Translations under genes and position numbers: made by a program
NCBI RefSeq assembly: GCF_900101965.1
Contig: NZ_FNAP01000002.1
Coordinates: 62,001 to 126,000 of the forward strand
DNA: 64,000 nt
Source of the DNA: Rhodospira trueperi
GTDB taxonomy: Bacteria > Pseudomonadota > Alphaproteobacteria > Rhodospirillales > Rhodospirillaceae
Reading direction: 5' to 3'
In this document: in pieces, positions 27,855 through 38,367 of the stretch
How positions within the stretch are numbered: the stretch's first letter is position 1
Layout of the letters: each line of letters starts with the position of its first letter
Notes under the pieces: model-generated
The model's database searches: none
The model's input: only the letters and a program-made list of their open reading frames with translations
Told to the model about the DNA's origin: nothing

Positions 27855-29174
27855 ATGCATCGCATTCTCGGGCGATTTCTGGCCGTCATGTTTGTCGCCG
27901 TTGGTTTGGCGACGGCGCCGATCACTCCCGCCGTCGCGCAGGCCACCCTGTATGATTCATTGCTTGCGGACTTCGCTTTCGGTGATTTTGGTGGTCAGCT
28001 TTTTAGCGCCCTCGGCGATTTTTCCGATGGGGGGGATACCCAGAACGATGACGCGCTCGCGGCGTTCCTCAGGACCAGCTACTTCTGGGGAGAAATGGGC
28101 ATTCCCCCTGACCTTGAGGCGTATCTTGCGGCCTACTTCGCGGGGTCGAATGAGATCAGACCCACGCCGGACCCCCGCGCGGTTTTCCAGGAAATCCACG
28201 GGTCCGATGCGGCGGCGATCGAGGGGTCGGGCGCCGTCAGCTTGAACGGCGGCGGACGGCAAATCCGATCGGTGCTGCATCGCAGAACCCGCGCGTTGAT
28301 CAACAAGGCACGGGGCGGCGGGGGCGGCGGCGCGGGTTTTGCCGGCGGCCAGGAGCACTCGGGCCGTCCCGTCGGCGGGTGGGCGCTCGGATTGGCCGGC
28401 GGCGACGCCGAGTCAGCGGTGGCGGGACGCCTCGCCGCATGGAGTGATTTTACCGGCACCCTGTTCGACAACAGCCGATCGCCAGACGGCTTCTACGGGA
28501 GCCAGCTTCTCGGCATGGCCGGGATGGACTACCGGTTCGGTGACTCCTTCATGGGGGGCGTGGCGCTGGGGTTTGAGACTCTGGACGTCGAATTCGGCAG
28601 CGGCCGGAAGCGGGACGTCAGCTATTTCGGCCCCACCCTGTACGGCGCGTACCTGTTGACGGACGAGATCGGCCTGTCCCTGCTCGGGTCCTATTCCCAC
28701 GGATGGAACACCGAGACCGAGGCCAAGGTGATGTCGGGGGCCTCTCACGATCACGGGTCTCACCGCTTCATCGTCGCCGGGACGGTCATGCACAACGCCC
28801 TGTTTGACCGGGTGACGACGTACAGTGCCCTGGGCCTCCTGTACGGGGTCGAGACATTCGAGGCCTACCGCGACAGCGCGGGTTCGGAGGTGCGGCCGCG
28901 CCCCACTCATCTGGGACAGGCTTCGGCGGACGGCAGGCTGGGCCATCTGTTTGATGTGGGCGAAGAGTCGCTCCTCGAACCCTATGTCACCGCGCGTCTG
29001 GAGTTCGACTTCGTGCGCGCCGGCAACACGGATCAGTTCGGCGCCATGGTGGGCGGCGGCCTGCGCCTTGCGGTGGGGGAGTCCGTCAGCCTGGATGCCT
29101 TCGGCCAGACCGACGTGGCGCGCACGGACGAGTCCGCGGTCGACTTCGGTGTGGGGTTGAGGATCCAGTTTTAG
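27855..29174 (+). CDS. Secreted protein with autotransporter-type outer-membrane beta-barrel
   Basis: 439 residues. The signal peptide ends near TPAVAQA (about residue 31). A short domain of about 120 residues with an acidic, aromatic composition and a glycine-rich linker (near 155-165) follow. From about residue 180 there are alternating amphipathic strands typical of an autotransporter barrel (GMDYRFGDSFMGGVALGFE, YGAYLLTDEIGLSLLGSYSH), ending in GVGLRIQF; a C-terminal Phe is the BAM signal. The barrel is family-like, but the passenger region is much shorter than in classical autotransporters. The ligand or function is unknown. Confidence 0.8.
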   Translation: MHRILGRFLAVMFVAVGLATAPITPAVAQATLYDSLLADFAFGDFGGQLFSALGDFSDGGDTQNDDALAAFLRTSYFWGEMGIPPDLEAYLAAYFAGSNEIRPTPDPRAVFQEIHGSDAAAIEGSGAVSLNGGGRQIRSVLHRRTRALINKARGGGGGGAGFAGGQEHSGRPVGGWALGLAGGDAESAVAGRLAAWSDFTGTLFDNSRSPDGFYGSQLLGMAGMDYRFGDSFMGGVALGFETLDVEFGSGRKRDVSYFGPTLYGAYLLTDEIGLSLLGSYSHGWNTETEAKVMSGASHDHGSHRFIVAGTVMHNALFDRVTTYSALGLLYGVETFEAYRDSAGSEVRPRPTHLGQASADGRLGHLFDVGEESLLEPYVTARLEFDFVRAGNTDQFGAMVGGGLRLAVGESVSLDAFGQTDVARTDESAVDFGVGLRIQF

Positions 29175-29175
29175 G

Positions 29176-29219
29176 AAAAATCGCCAGCGACCCGGAACGG
29201 ATCGCGACGACGATTCGCA
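29176..29219 (-). repeat. CAAATC/GATTTG hairpin element, minus-strand copy
   Basis: On the minus strand it reads GCGAATCGTCGTCGCGATCC, then GTTCCGGGTCGC and GGCGATTTTT, matching the 17736 units with a few changes. It begins one base after the TAG stop of the outer-membrane barrel gene. Confidence 0.8.
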
Positions 29220-29396
29220 GAAAAGAAACACCGCCGTAGGGCGCACTCGACCGTCGCGAAAGGGCGGGCCGTGCGCCGCGTTTCCGATCCGCCCCGCCCC
29301 AGTTCTCCTCGATCCAGCGGAGGGAGTCCGGGCGTCGCCCTCCGCCACAACCGAACATGTTGCTGGCGGAAGCGAATGGATCATCCGGATTTCGTA

Positions 29397-32060
<2,664 letters not shown>

Positions 32061-32177
32061 GGCCGAGGCGGTTTCCGTTCACCGTGCGGGACAATCCCGG
32101 GGACGCGCCCGCGCTTTTACCCTGTGAGACGCCCCGGAGTCCAGGTGAGGCGGGGCGGAAGCAGGGCAATCGGGTGA

Positions 32178-32405
32178 CAGCAGTTCTCATTATGGCCGCG
32201 CCGCCTCCGAAGTGAACTGCCGGGAGTTCCAGGCGCGGGCCTGACTCCCTCCCCTGGATAGGGGAGGGCTGTGGTGGGGTTGATGCGAAAGGCGAGATCC
32301 GCGTCGAGATCGCCTCGCCCCCCTCCCAACCTCCCCCCGAAGGGGGGAGGAGAACAGGCCGGCACCGGCCGCAACCGACGTTCTCCCACCATCCTGAGAA
32401 TTGCT
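32178..32405 (+). repeat. Dispersed ~230-bp intergenic repeat, copy 1
   Basis: Begins CAGCAGTTCTCAT, contains CCGAAGTGAAC, ACTCCCTCCCCTGGATAGGG, GTGGGGTTGAT and a perfect hairpin CCTCCCCCC-GAA-GGGGGGAGG, and ends near CATCCTGAGAATTGCTG. The same blocks in the same order recur at 52920-53165, with a divergent middle. Both copies are in the plus orientation and intergenic. Confidence 0.85.
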
Positions 32406-32443
32406 GATCGGGTGAAGGCCCTGTTGACGAAACGCGAGATGTC

Positions 32444-32477
32444 GTAGGGTGTGTTCGCGCCGAAGGCGCAGCCCGCC
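32444..32477 (+). repeat. GTAGGGTGTGTT intergenic hairpin repeat, copy 3
   Basis: Starts GTAGGGTGTGTTCGCGCCGA and closes AGGCGCAGCCCGCC. It is the same 34-base element as at 53804, with several substitutions. Confidence 0.75.
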
Positions 32478-32642
32478 GCATCACCAGCGCGCGGCGGATT
32501 GCCCGGCTTCGCGGGTCGAATCCGCCCGACCCCAATAAAAGGACCGGCGCCCCCTCCGCTCGTTTTCGCGGGGTTTGCGCTTCCGGCCGCGCGGCCCGCG
32601 CGCTATGCTGAGCCCCCACACGCAAGGGGGGGCGCGACAGCC

Positions 32643-34796
32643 ATGGGCACGATGCCGTACAGCCTTTGGCCACAGGAACGGACGCTGGTCGAGGCCGCGC
32701 GGCAGGGGGAGGCGTGGTACGGCAAAATGCTGCCTCCCACGCCGGAACAACTGGCGGACCCGGATTTCGTCCAGACCATGCCGGTGATCCGGGCCGAGAC
32801 GATCCGCGCCCTCTGCCTCGGCTTGTGGGACGATGTGACGGTCGATCCGAGAGGCGTTGAGGTGTGGGGCGCGCGGATCGAAGGCGAACTGGACCTGTCC
32901 TTCGGCACGGCGTGCTGCCCGTTGCGCTTGCTTCATTGCCATTTCGCCGACCGGCCCAACTTCGCTGAGGCCACACTGTCGGTCCTCGTGCTGTCCGGCA
33001 GCCGGCTCGAACGCGGCCTGTTGGGCGATGGCCTGCGCGTTCAGGGCGGCCTGTTCTGCCGCAACGGCTTCGCGGCGATCAGAGAGGTTCGCCTGCTCGG
33101 CGCCGAGATCGGCGGCGATCTGGATTTCTCGGGCGCGACGCTGGACGGCAAGGACGTCGCCGCGCTAAGCGCCAACCGCATCGTAGTCAGAGGGGGGATG
33201 TTTTGTCGGGAGGGTTTCACGGCGACCGGGGGGGTACGCCTGCCAGACTCCCAAATCGGCGGCTATCTCGACTTCACAGGCGCAAAACTGGATGGCGGGA
33301 ATGACCCTGTGTTGGCCGCCGACGGAGCCAGTATATCGGGCGCGTTTTACTGCCGTGACAGATTCAGCGCGACAGGCGCAGTTAGCTTCAGAAACGCTGA
33401 GGTCGGGGGGGATCTATCGTTCTCCAATGCCAACATTTCCGCCCACCAAGGGAGTGCTGTGATCGGGATCCGCGCGAGAATCCTCGGAGACGTCAATTGC
33501 GAAGAACTGGCAGCAATCGGCGAGCTTGACCTTTTAGGGATTGCAATTGAAGGCGATTTAAACCTAGAGGGCGCTCGCTTAGATGGTAAAGACAGGTATG
33601 CCCTCAGGATCGAAATGGCAAAAGTAAAGAACCGGTTGTTATGCAGAAACAACTTCCAAGCTAGAGGCGCCATATCTCTATCGGATTCGGAAATTGGCGC
33701 ATATGCATCTTTCACCGATTCAACACTTAGAACTAATGGTCGCGAAGGGATTCATCGCGACAGCATCCACGCAAACAGATGCAATTTCATGAGCAATGTC
33801 TTTGCCCGCGGATCTTTTGACATTGCTGGCAATGCGAGTCTTGTTGGCGTCCGCGTCAGCGCCGTATTTGACTGGCGCCCGAACAATTGGGAGGGACGCC
33901 TCAACCTTGCACATGCCCATGTCGGGCAATGGTATGACAATTGGACGGGATCGGATTGGGGTTGTGACGGTGGTCCGTCGATCAACCTGACGGATTTTCG
34001 ATACGACGGCTTCCTGGACGAGACCGAACGAACCGACGCCCCCTCGCGCATTCGATGGATCCAGGCGGCGTTGGGCGACGATTTCAAGCCCGGTCCCTAT
34101 GAGGTTCTGGCCCAGGTACTCCGTCGCTCCGGGGATGATCGCGGCGCGCGCGATGTGCTGCGCGAAAAGGCGCGCCATCGGGTCCGCCATCTCGCCCGCG
34201 AGGACGAAGCGCGGGGCAAATCCCGTTCCTCCCGGCTGGAGCGGCTCCGGGCGGGACTCCTGCCGGCCAACCTGCGGCGGCTGTGGGGCACCATCCTGGA
34301 CCTGTCCACCGGCCACGGCTATCGCCCCTGGCGTGGCGTCATCGGGCTGCTGGGCTTTCTCGCCCTCGGCGGCGTGGTGTTCTCGGCCAACGCCCCCACG
34401 CCCGCCGGCGGGCCGGGCATCCTCAAGCCGGCGGTGCCGGTGACCATCATGCAGGGCCTCGCCCGCGCGACGGAGGACACCGCAGGCGGCCGCACCGCCC
34501 TGCCGCCCGAGAAATGGGACAAGGCCGACACCCACGCCATTCATTACGTGTTGCCGCCCGAATACACGCCGTTCAACGCGTTTTGGTATTCGCTGGATAC
34601 GCTGATTCCGCTGATCTCGCTGGGCCAGGAAAGGGCATGGCACCCGAGCCCCATCGGCGAGACCTGGGCCGAGGACCCGCGCGGCTGGGCGGTGCTGATC
34701 TATCTGTACGCGCACATCCTGATGGGCTGGTTCCTGTCCACCCTGACCGTGGTGGCCCTGACCGGCCTGATCAAGCGCGACCCGGATGCCCCGTAA
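32643..34796 (+). CDS. Beta-helix-repeat membrane protein with channel-like C-terminus
   Basis: 717 residues from ATG 32643. About residues 75-400 contain imperfect repeats of the type ...GGxFCRxxF-A-x-G-V-LxxAxIGGxLDFSGAxLDG, which resemble a pentapeptide/quadrilateral beta-helix. A basic helical stretch follows (near 490-545). Two hydrophobic helices lie at the C-terminus (about 565-580 and 690-712), with YSLDTLIPLISLGQ between them, reminiscent of a two-helix ion-channel pore loop. Homologues are often annotated vaguely as membrane-associated oxidoreductases; I see no redox motif. The middle of the gene (about 33420-33860) is markedly richer in A and T than its ends. Function unknown. Confidence 0.65.
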   Translation: MGTMPYSLWPQERTLVEAARQGEAWYGKMLPPTPEQLADPDFVQTMPVIRAETIRALCLGLWDDVTVDPRGVEVWGARIEGELDLSFGTACCPLRLLHCHFADRPNFAEATLSVLVLSGSRLERGLLGDGLRVQGGLFCRNGFAAIREVRLLGAEIGGDLDFSGATLDGKDVAALSANRIVVRGGMFCREGFTATGGVRLPDSQIGGYLDFTGAKLDGGNDPVLAADGASISGAFYCRDRFSATGAVSFRNAEVGGDLSFSNANISAHQGSAVIGIRARILGDVNCEELAAIGELDLLGIAIEGDLNLEGARLDGKDRYALRIEMAKVKNRLLCRNNFQARGAISLSDSEIGAYASFTDSTLRTNGREGIHRDSIHANRCNFMSNVFARGSFDIAGNASLVGVRVSAVFDWRPNNWEGRLNLAHAHVGQWYDNWTGSDWGCDGGPSINLTDFRYDGFLDETERTDAPSRIRWIQAALGDDFKPGPYEVLAQVLRRSGDDRGARDVLREKARHRVRHLAREDEARGKSRSSRLERLRAGLLPANLRRLWGTILDLSTGHGYRPWRGVIGLLGFLALGGVVFSANAPTPAGGPGILKPAVPVTIMQGLARATEDTAGGRTALPPEKWDKADTHAIHYVLPPEYTPFNAFWYSLDTLIPLISLGQERAWHPSPIGETWAEDPRGWAVLIYLYAHILMGWFLSTLTVVALTGLIKRDPDAP

Positions 34797-34966
34797 GGGG
34801 GGCTCCCGCGATGTCCCTGGGGGGAGACCGGGGGCGGCCGATCATCAGCGCGGCCCATACAAGCGCATGCACCCCCAGTATGATGACAACCAGCCTCCCG
34901 CCCCACGCATGTCCCCGTTCCGAGAATTGTTATTGCCTCATGAAAATCAGGGAGATTAAGCTGACG

Positions 34967-35020
34967 AATTGGGCGGCCGGCATGGGGTGCCTAATCAAAA
35001 GGCAGCTCGGCCGCCGAATT
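34967..35020 (+). promoter_or_regulatory. Large 5'-leader hairpin before the Amt-chemoreceptor gene
   Basis: AATTGGGCGGCCG (34967-34979) pairs with CGGCCGCCGAATT (35008-35020) with one mismatch. An inner TGCC/GGCA pairing closes a loop around TAATCAAAA. The ribosome site GGAGGGG starts three bases after the hairpin. Such a structure could act as an attenuator or limit ribosome access; this is inference from geometry only. Confidence 0.5.
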
Positions 35021-35038
35021 GCGGAGGGGTCAGAGGCC

Positions 35039-37594
35039 ATGGACCGGATGGGACGCACCCGTTCGCGCACGCGGACGGAAGGTGGAGCTTTGCGCGCGGC
35101 GGGATTGCTGGCTGTCGTGATCGCTGTCCTCCTCGCGACCGGCGCACCGTCCCATGCCGAGACCCTGGCTGATCTGCGCGCCGAGATGGAGGTCGCGCTC
35201 GCCTCCCAACAGGCCAGCATGGACCACATGTGGACCATGACGGCGGCCGCCCTGGTGTTCCTGATGCAGGCCGGGTTCCTGTTGCTCGAAGCCGGCATGG
35301 TGCGGTCCAAGAACTCCATCAACGTCGCCCAGAAGAACATCGCCGACTTTGTCATCGCCACCGCCGGGTTTTATGTCATCGGCTTCGGCGTTATGTTCGG
35401 CCCGTCGCTCCTCGGCGGCGGCTGGCTGGGATGGGGCGGGCTGACGTTCGGCCAGCTTGATGACTGGAGCTATACGTTCTTCGTCTTCCAGGTGGTGTTC
35501 TGCGGCACGGCGGCGACCATCGTTTCCGGCGCGGTGGCCGAGCGCATGAGTTTTACCGCCTATCTGGCGGTGACCTGCTTCATCTCCATCCTGATCTATC
35601 CCGTGTTCGGACACTGGGCCTGGGGCAACCTGCTGAACGGCGACAACCCGGCGATCCTGGCCGACATGGGATTCATCGACTTCGCCGGCTCGACGGTGGT
35701 CCACTCGGTCGGCGGTTGGGTGGCCCTGGCCGGCGTGATCGTGATCGGCCCGCGCATTGGCCGTTTCGATCCCGAGACCGGCAAACCGCTGCCGATTCAC
35801 GGACACAGCGCGGTGCTGTCCACGGCGGGTGCGATTCTGTTGTGGGTGGGCTGGATCGGGTTCAACGGCGGCTCGACCACCACCGGCGACCCGGCGTTCG
35901 CCCACATCATCTCTAACACGATCCTGGCCGGCGCTTTCGGCTCCATCGCCTCAATGCTGATCGGCCGGCAAGTGGACGGCCTGTTCCGGCCCGACCGGGC
36001 CATCAACGGCGTGCTCGGCGGGCTGGTCGGCATCACCGCCGGGTGTGATGCGGTCTCGACCTACGGCGCGGTGTTCATCGGCCTGTCCAGCGGCGTGGTG
36101 GTGGTGCTGGCCGCTCATGTCATTGAGTACTGGCTGCGCCTTGACGACTGCATCGGCGCGGTGCCGGTCCACGGCGTCTGCGGCGCCTGGGGCACCATCA
36201 TGGCCGGCGCGCTGGCCGTGCCGGAGGCGCTGGCCGCCAGCGACCGCCTGACCCAGGTGGGCGTGCAGATGCTCGGCGTGGGCATGGGCTTCCTCTGGGC
36301 CTTCGGCACCGCCTACATCTTTTTCAGGCTCCTCGACGCGACCATCGGCATCCGCGTTTCCGCGGAAGAGGAATTGCAGGGCCTGAACGTCGCCGAGCAC
36401 GGCACGACCCTGGGCACCGGCATGCTGCAAAAGGCGATGCTGGAACTGGCCACGGGCGCGGGCGATTTGTCGCACCGCCTGGACGACTCGACCGGCGACG
36501 AGTCGGGCGAACTGGCGGGCTCCTTCAATCTTCTGATGGAGCGCCTGCAGGGCATGATCTTGAACGTGGCCGGGAATGCCCACATCCTGCTTCAGTCCTC
36601 CATGGACCTGCGGGGCATTTCCGACACCATGAGCCAGGACGCCGGGGTCATGACCGACCGGGCCGGCCATGTCGCCTCCATGACCGACGACGTGGCCGAC
36701 CGTGTGGGCAACATGTCGGAGGGCGTGGGCACCCTGAACGAGAACGTGCTCGACATCGCCAACGCGGCGCGCACGATGTCTGGACATGTGGTGAATGCCT
36801 CCTCCAACGTCGAGGAAATCTCGCAGGCCATCACCGCCATCGCCAACACGGCGCGGGAGGCGGCGCAAACCGCCGCCAACGCCTCGTCGCGCGCCAGCGA
36901 GGCCGGGGGCTCGGTGGAGACCCTCAGCGGCGCGGTGGGCGAGATCACCAAGGTCGTCGACGCCATCCGCGCCATCGCCGGGCAGACGCGCATGCTGGCC
37001 CTGAACGCCGCCATCGAGGCCCAGCGCGCCGGCAGCGCCGGCAAGGGCTTCCAGGTGGTGGCCAACGAGGTCAAGGGGTTGGCCGATGAGGCCGCCGAGG
37101 CCGCCGACGAGATCGCCCACCGCATCAACGCGGTGCGCGACGGCACGAGTTCCGCCGTCGCGGTCATCGCCGATGTGTCCAAAGTCATCGAAGAGGTGCA
37201 TGCGTCGGTCGCCCGCATCGACGACGCCGTCGAGCAGCAGTCGCGAAGCACCGAGGCCATTTCCAGCGGCATGGCCCGCGCTGCCGAGGAGGCGCGCACC
37301 ATCTCCGACGCCATCGAGCACGTCTCCACCACCGCGCGGGAGGTTTCGTTCGACGCCCGCCACGCGGCGCAGGAGACGCACTCGGTGTTCCACATCGTCA
37401 ACCAGGTCAACGACGCGGCCCGCGACAGCACGACCACCGCCCACGATGTGCAGGCGGCGGCCCGCGAGGTGTTCCGCATCGCCCGTGAACTGGAGAGCAT
37501 GGTCGGCAAGCTGGGCGGGGCGCGCGCCGCCCTGGACCGGATCGACACCAAGGCCACCGATCTGGCCAACCGGGAGGCGGCGGACGCCATATAA
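35039..37594 (+). CDS. Ammonium transporter fused to methyl-accepting chemotaxis signalling domain
   Basis: 851 residues from ATG 35039. A signal-like hydrophobic segment lies at about 18-40. A full Amt/MEP/Rh transporter domain spans about 65-455, with GHWAWG (191-196), the pore-lining twin histidines at His222 (FAGSTVVHSVGG) and His378 (VPVHGVCGAWG) and the Amt-typical tail ELQGLNVAEHG. A HAMP-like linker (about 465-510) leads to a chemoreceptor coiled-coil (about 515-840) whose tip is QTRMLALNAAIEAQRAG. Amt proteins conduct ammonium and chemoreceptor tips control the CheA kinase. The intact pore histidines suggest a working channel or sensor, so it may report ammonium directly to chemotaxis. 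No GlnK gene is adjacent. The fusion is seen directly; the signalling role is inferred. Confidence 0.93.
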   Translation: MDRMGRTRSRTRTEGGALRAAGLLAVVIAVLLATGAPSHAETLADLRAEMEVALASQQASMDHMWTMTAAALVFLMQAGFLLLEAGMVRSKNSINVAQKNIADFVIATAGFYVIGFGVMFGPSLLGGGWLGWGGLTFGQLDDWSYTFFVFQVVFCGTAATIVSGAVAERMSFTAYLAVTCFISILIYPVFGHWAWGNLLNGDNPAILADMGFIDFAGSTVVHSVGGWVALAGVIVIGPRIGRFDPETGKPLPIHGHSAVLSTAGAILLWVGWIGFNGGSTTTGDPAFAHIISNTILAGAFGSIASMLIGRQVDGLFRPDRAINGVLGGLVGITAGCDAVSTYGAVFIGLSSGVVVVLAAHVIEYWLRLDDCIGAVPVHGVCGAWGTIMAGALAVPEALAASDRLTQVGVQMLGVGMGFLWAFGTAYIFFRLLDATIGIRVSAEEELQGLNVAEHGTTLGTGMLQKAMLELATGAGDLSHRLDDSTGDESGELAGSFNLLMERLQGMILNVAGNAHILLQSSMDLRGISDTMSQDAGVMTDRAGHVASMTDDVADRVGNMSEGVGTLNENVLDIANAARTMSGHVVNASSNVEEISQAITAIANTAREAAQTAANASSRASEAGGSVETLSGAVGEITKVVDAIRAIAGQTRMLALNAAIEAQRAGSAGKGFQVVANEVKGLADEAAEAADEIAHRINAVRDGTSSAVAVIADVSKVIEEVHASVARIDDAVEQQSRSTEAISSGMARAAEEARTISDAIEHVSTTAREVSFDARHAAQETHSVFHIVNQVNDAARDSTTTAHDVQAAAREVFRIARELESMVGKLGGARAALDRIDTKATDLANREAADAI

Positions 37595-37710
37595 GGCATG
37601 GCGCGGGGCCGCGTCCGGCGAACGCTTGACTTGGGCGGCGCTCCACGGGTTATGAAGCCGTGCGGCGCGACGGTTCGGGCCGCCGGGGACACAAGGAGAC
37701 TTCCGCCGCC

Positions 37711-38367
37711 ATGACCGACCCGTCCATGCCTCTGGAGTTCGCCGCGCTGGGCGGCTACCTGCTGGGATCCGTGCCGTTCGGCCTGGTGCTGACGCGCCTG
37801 GCCGGACTGGGGGACATCCGCGCCATCGGCTCCGGCAACATCGGCGCGACCAACGTGCTGCGCACCGGCCGCAAGGATCTGGCCCTGGCCACGCTATTGC
37901 TGGATTCGGGCAAGGGCGCCTTCGCCGCGCTGGGGGCCATGGCGCTGGCGGGCTGGAGCGGGGTCGATCCGACGGTGCCCGTCGTGGCGGGCGTGGCCGC
38001 CGTGGTCGGCCACAACTATCCGCTCTGGCTGCGCTTCAAGGGCGGCAAGGGCGTGGCGACGACGCTCGGCGTGCTGTTGGCGACGGCGTGGCCGGTCGGC
38101 ATCGCCGCCTGCCTGACGTGGCTGTTGATGGCCGTGGTGTTTCGGTATTCCTCGCTGGCCGCGCTGACCGCCCTGACGGTGGCGCCGGGCTTCGCCTTCG
38201 CCATGGCCGGGTGGCCGCATGTGGCGGGATTCGCCGGGCTCGCCGCGTTGGCGTGGTGGCGCCACCGGGACAACGTGCGCCGGCTGCGCGACGGCACGGA
38301 AAGTCGGATCGGGCAGACGTCCGGCGGCGAGCCCGCCACCGCTGTCCAGGCCCGAGACGCTGCATGA
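37711..38367 (+). CDS. plsY: Acyl-phosphate glycerol-3-phosphate acyltransferase PlsY
   Basis: 218 residues from ATG 37711, with AAGGAG upstream. Motifs are LGSVPFGLVLTRLAG, the glycerol-phosphate site IGSGNIGATNVLR, and the second site GHNYPLWLRFKGGKGVAT. Five hydrophobic segments fit the known fold. It makes lysophosphatidic acid in the inner membrane from acyl phosphate. The stop overlaps the next start (ATGA). Confidence 0.96.
   Translation: MTDPSMPLEFAALGGYLLGSVPFGLVLTRLAGLGDIRAIGSGNIGATNVLRTGRKDLALATLLLDSGKGAFAALGAMALAGWSGVDPTVPVVAGVAAVVGHNYPLWLRFKGGKGVATTLGVLLATAWPVGIAACLTWLLMAVVFRYSSLAALTALTVAPGFAFAMAGWPHVAGFAGLAALAWWRHRDNVRRLRDGTESRIGQTSGGEPATAVQARDAA

Larger units (their letters stand above)
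32061..32642. other. Intergenic region made largely of dispersed repeats
   Basis: 582 bases with no supported gene. It holds a repeat of about 228 bases (32178-32405, second copy at 52920) and a 34-base GTAGGG hairpin (32444-32477). The rest, 32478-32642, is leader for the following membrane-protein gene. Reading frames across it are low in coding character. Confidence 0.7.

Noticed and set aside
32451-32642. 64-residue N-terminal extension of the beta-helix membrane protein
   Set aside because: It is translated from the GTAGGG repeat and low-complexity DNA; homology-like sequence begins at 32643.
34283-35038. 252-residue upstream extension of the Amt-chemoreceptor frame
   Set aside because: It is an out-of-frame reading of the preceding gene and of the structured leader; the Amt family start and ribosome site are at 35039.
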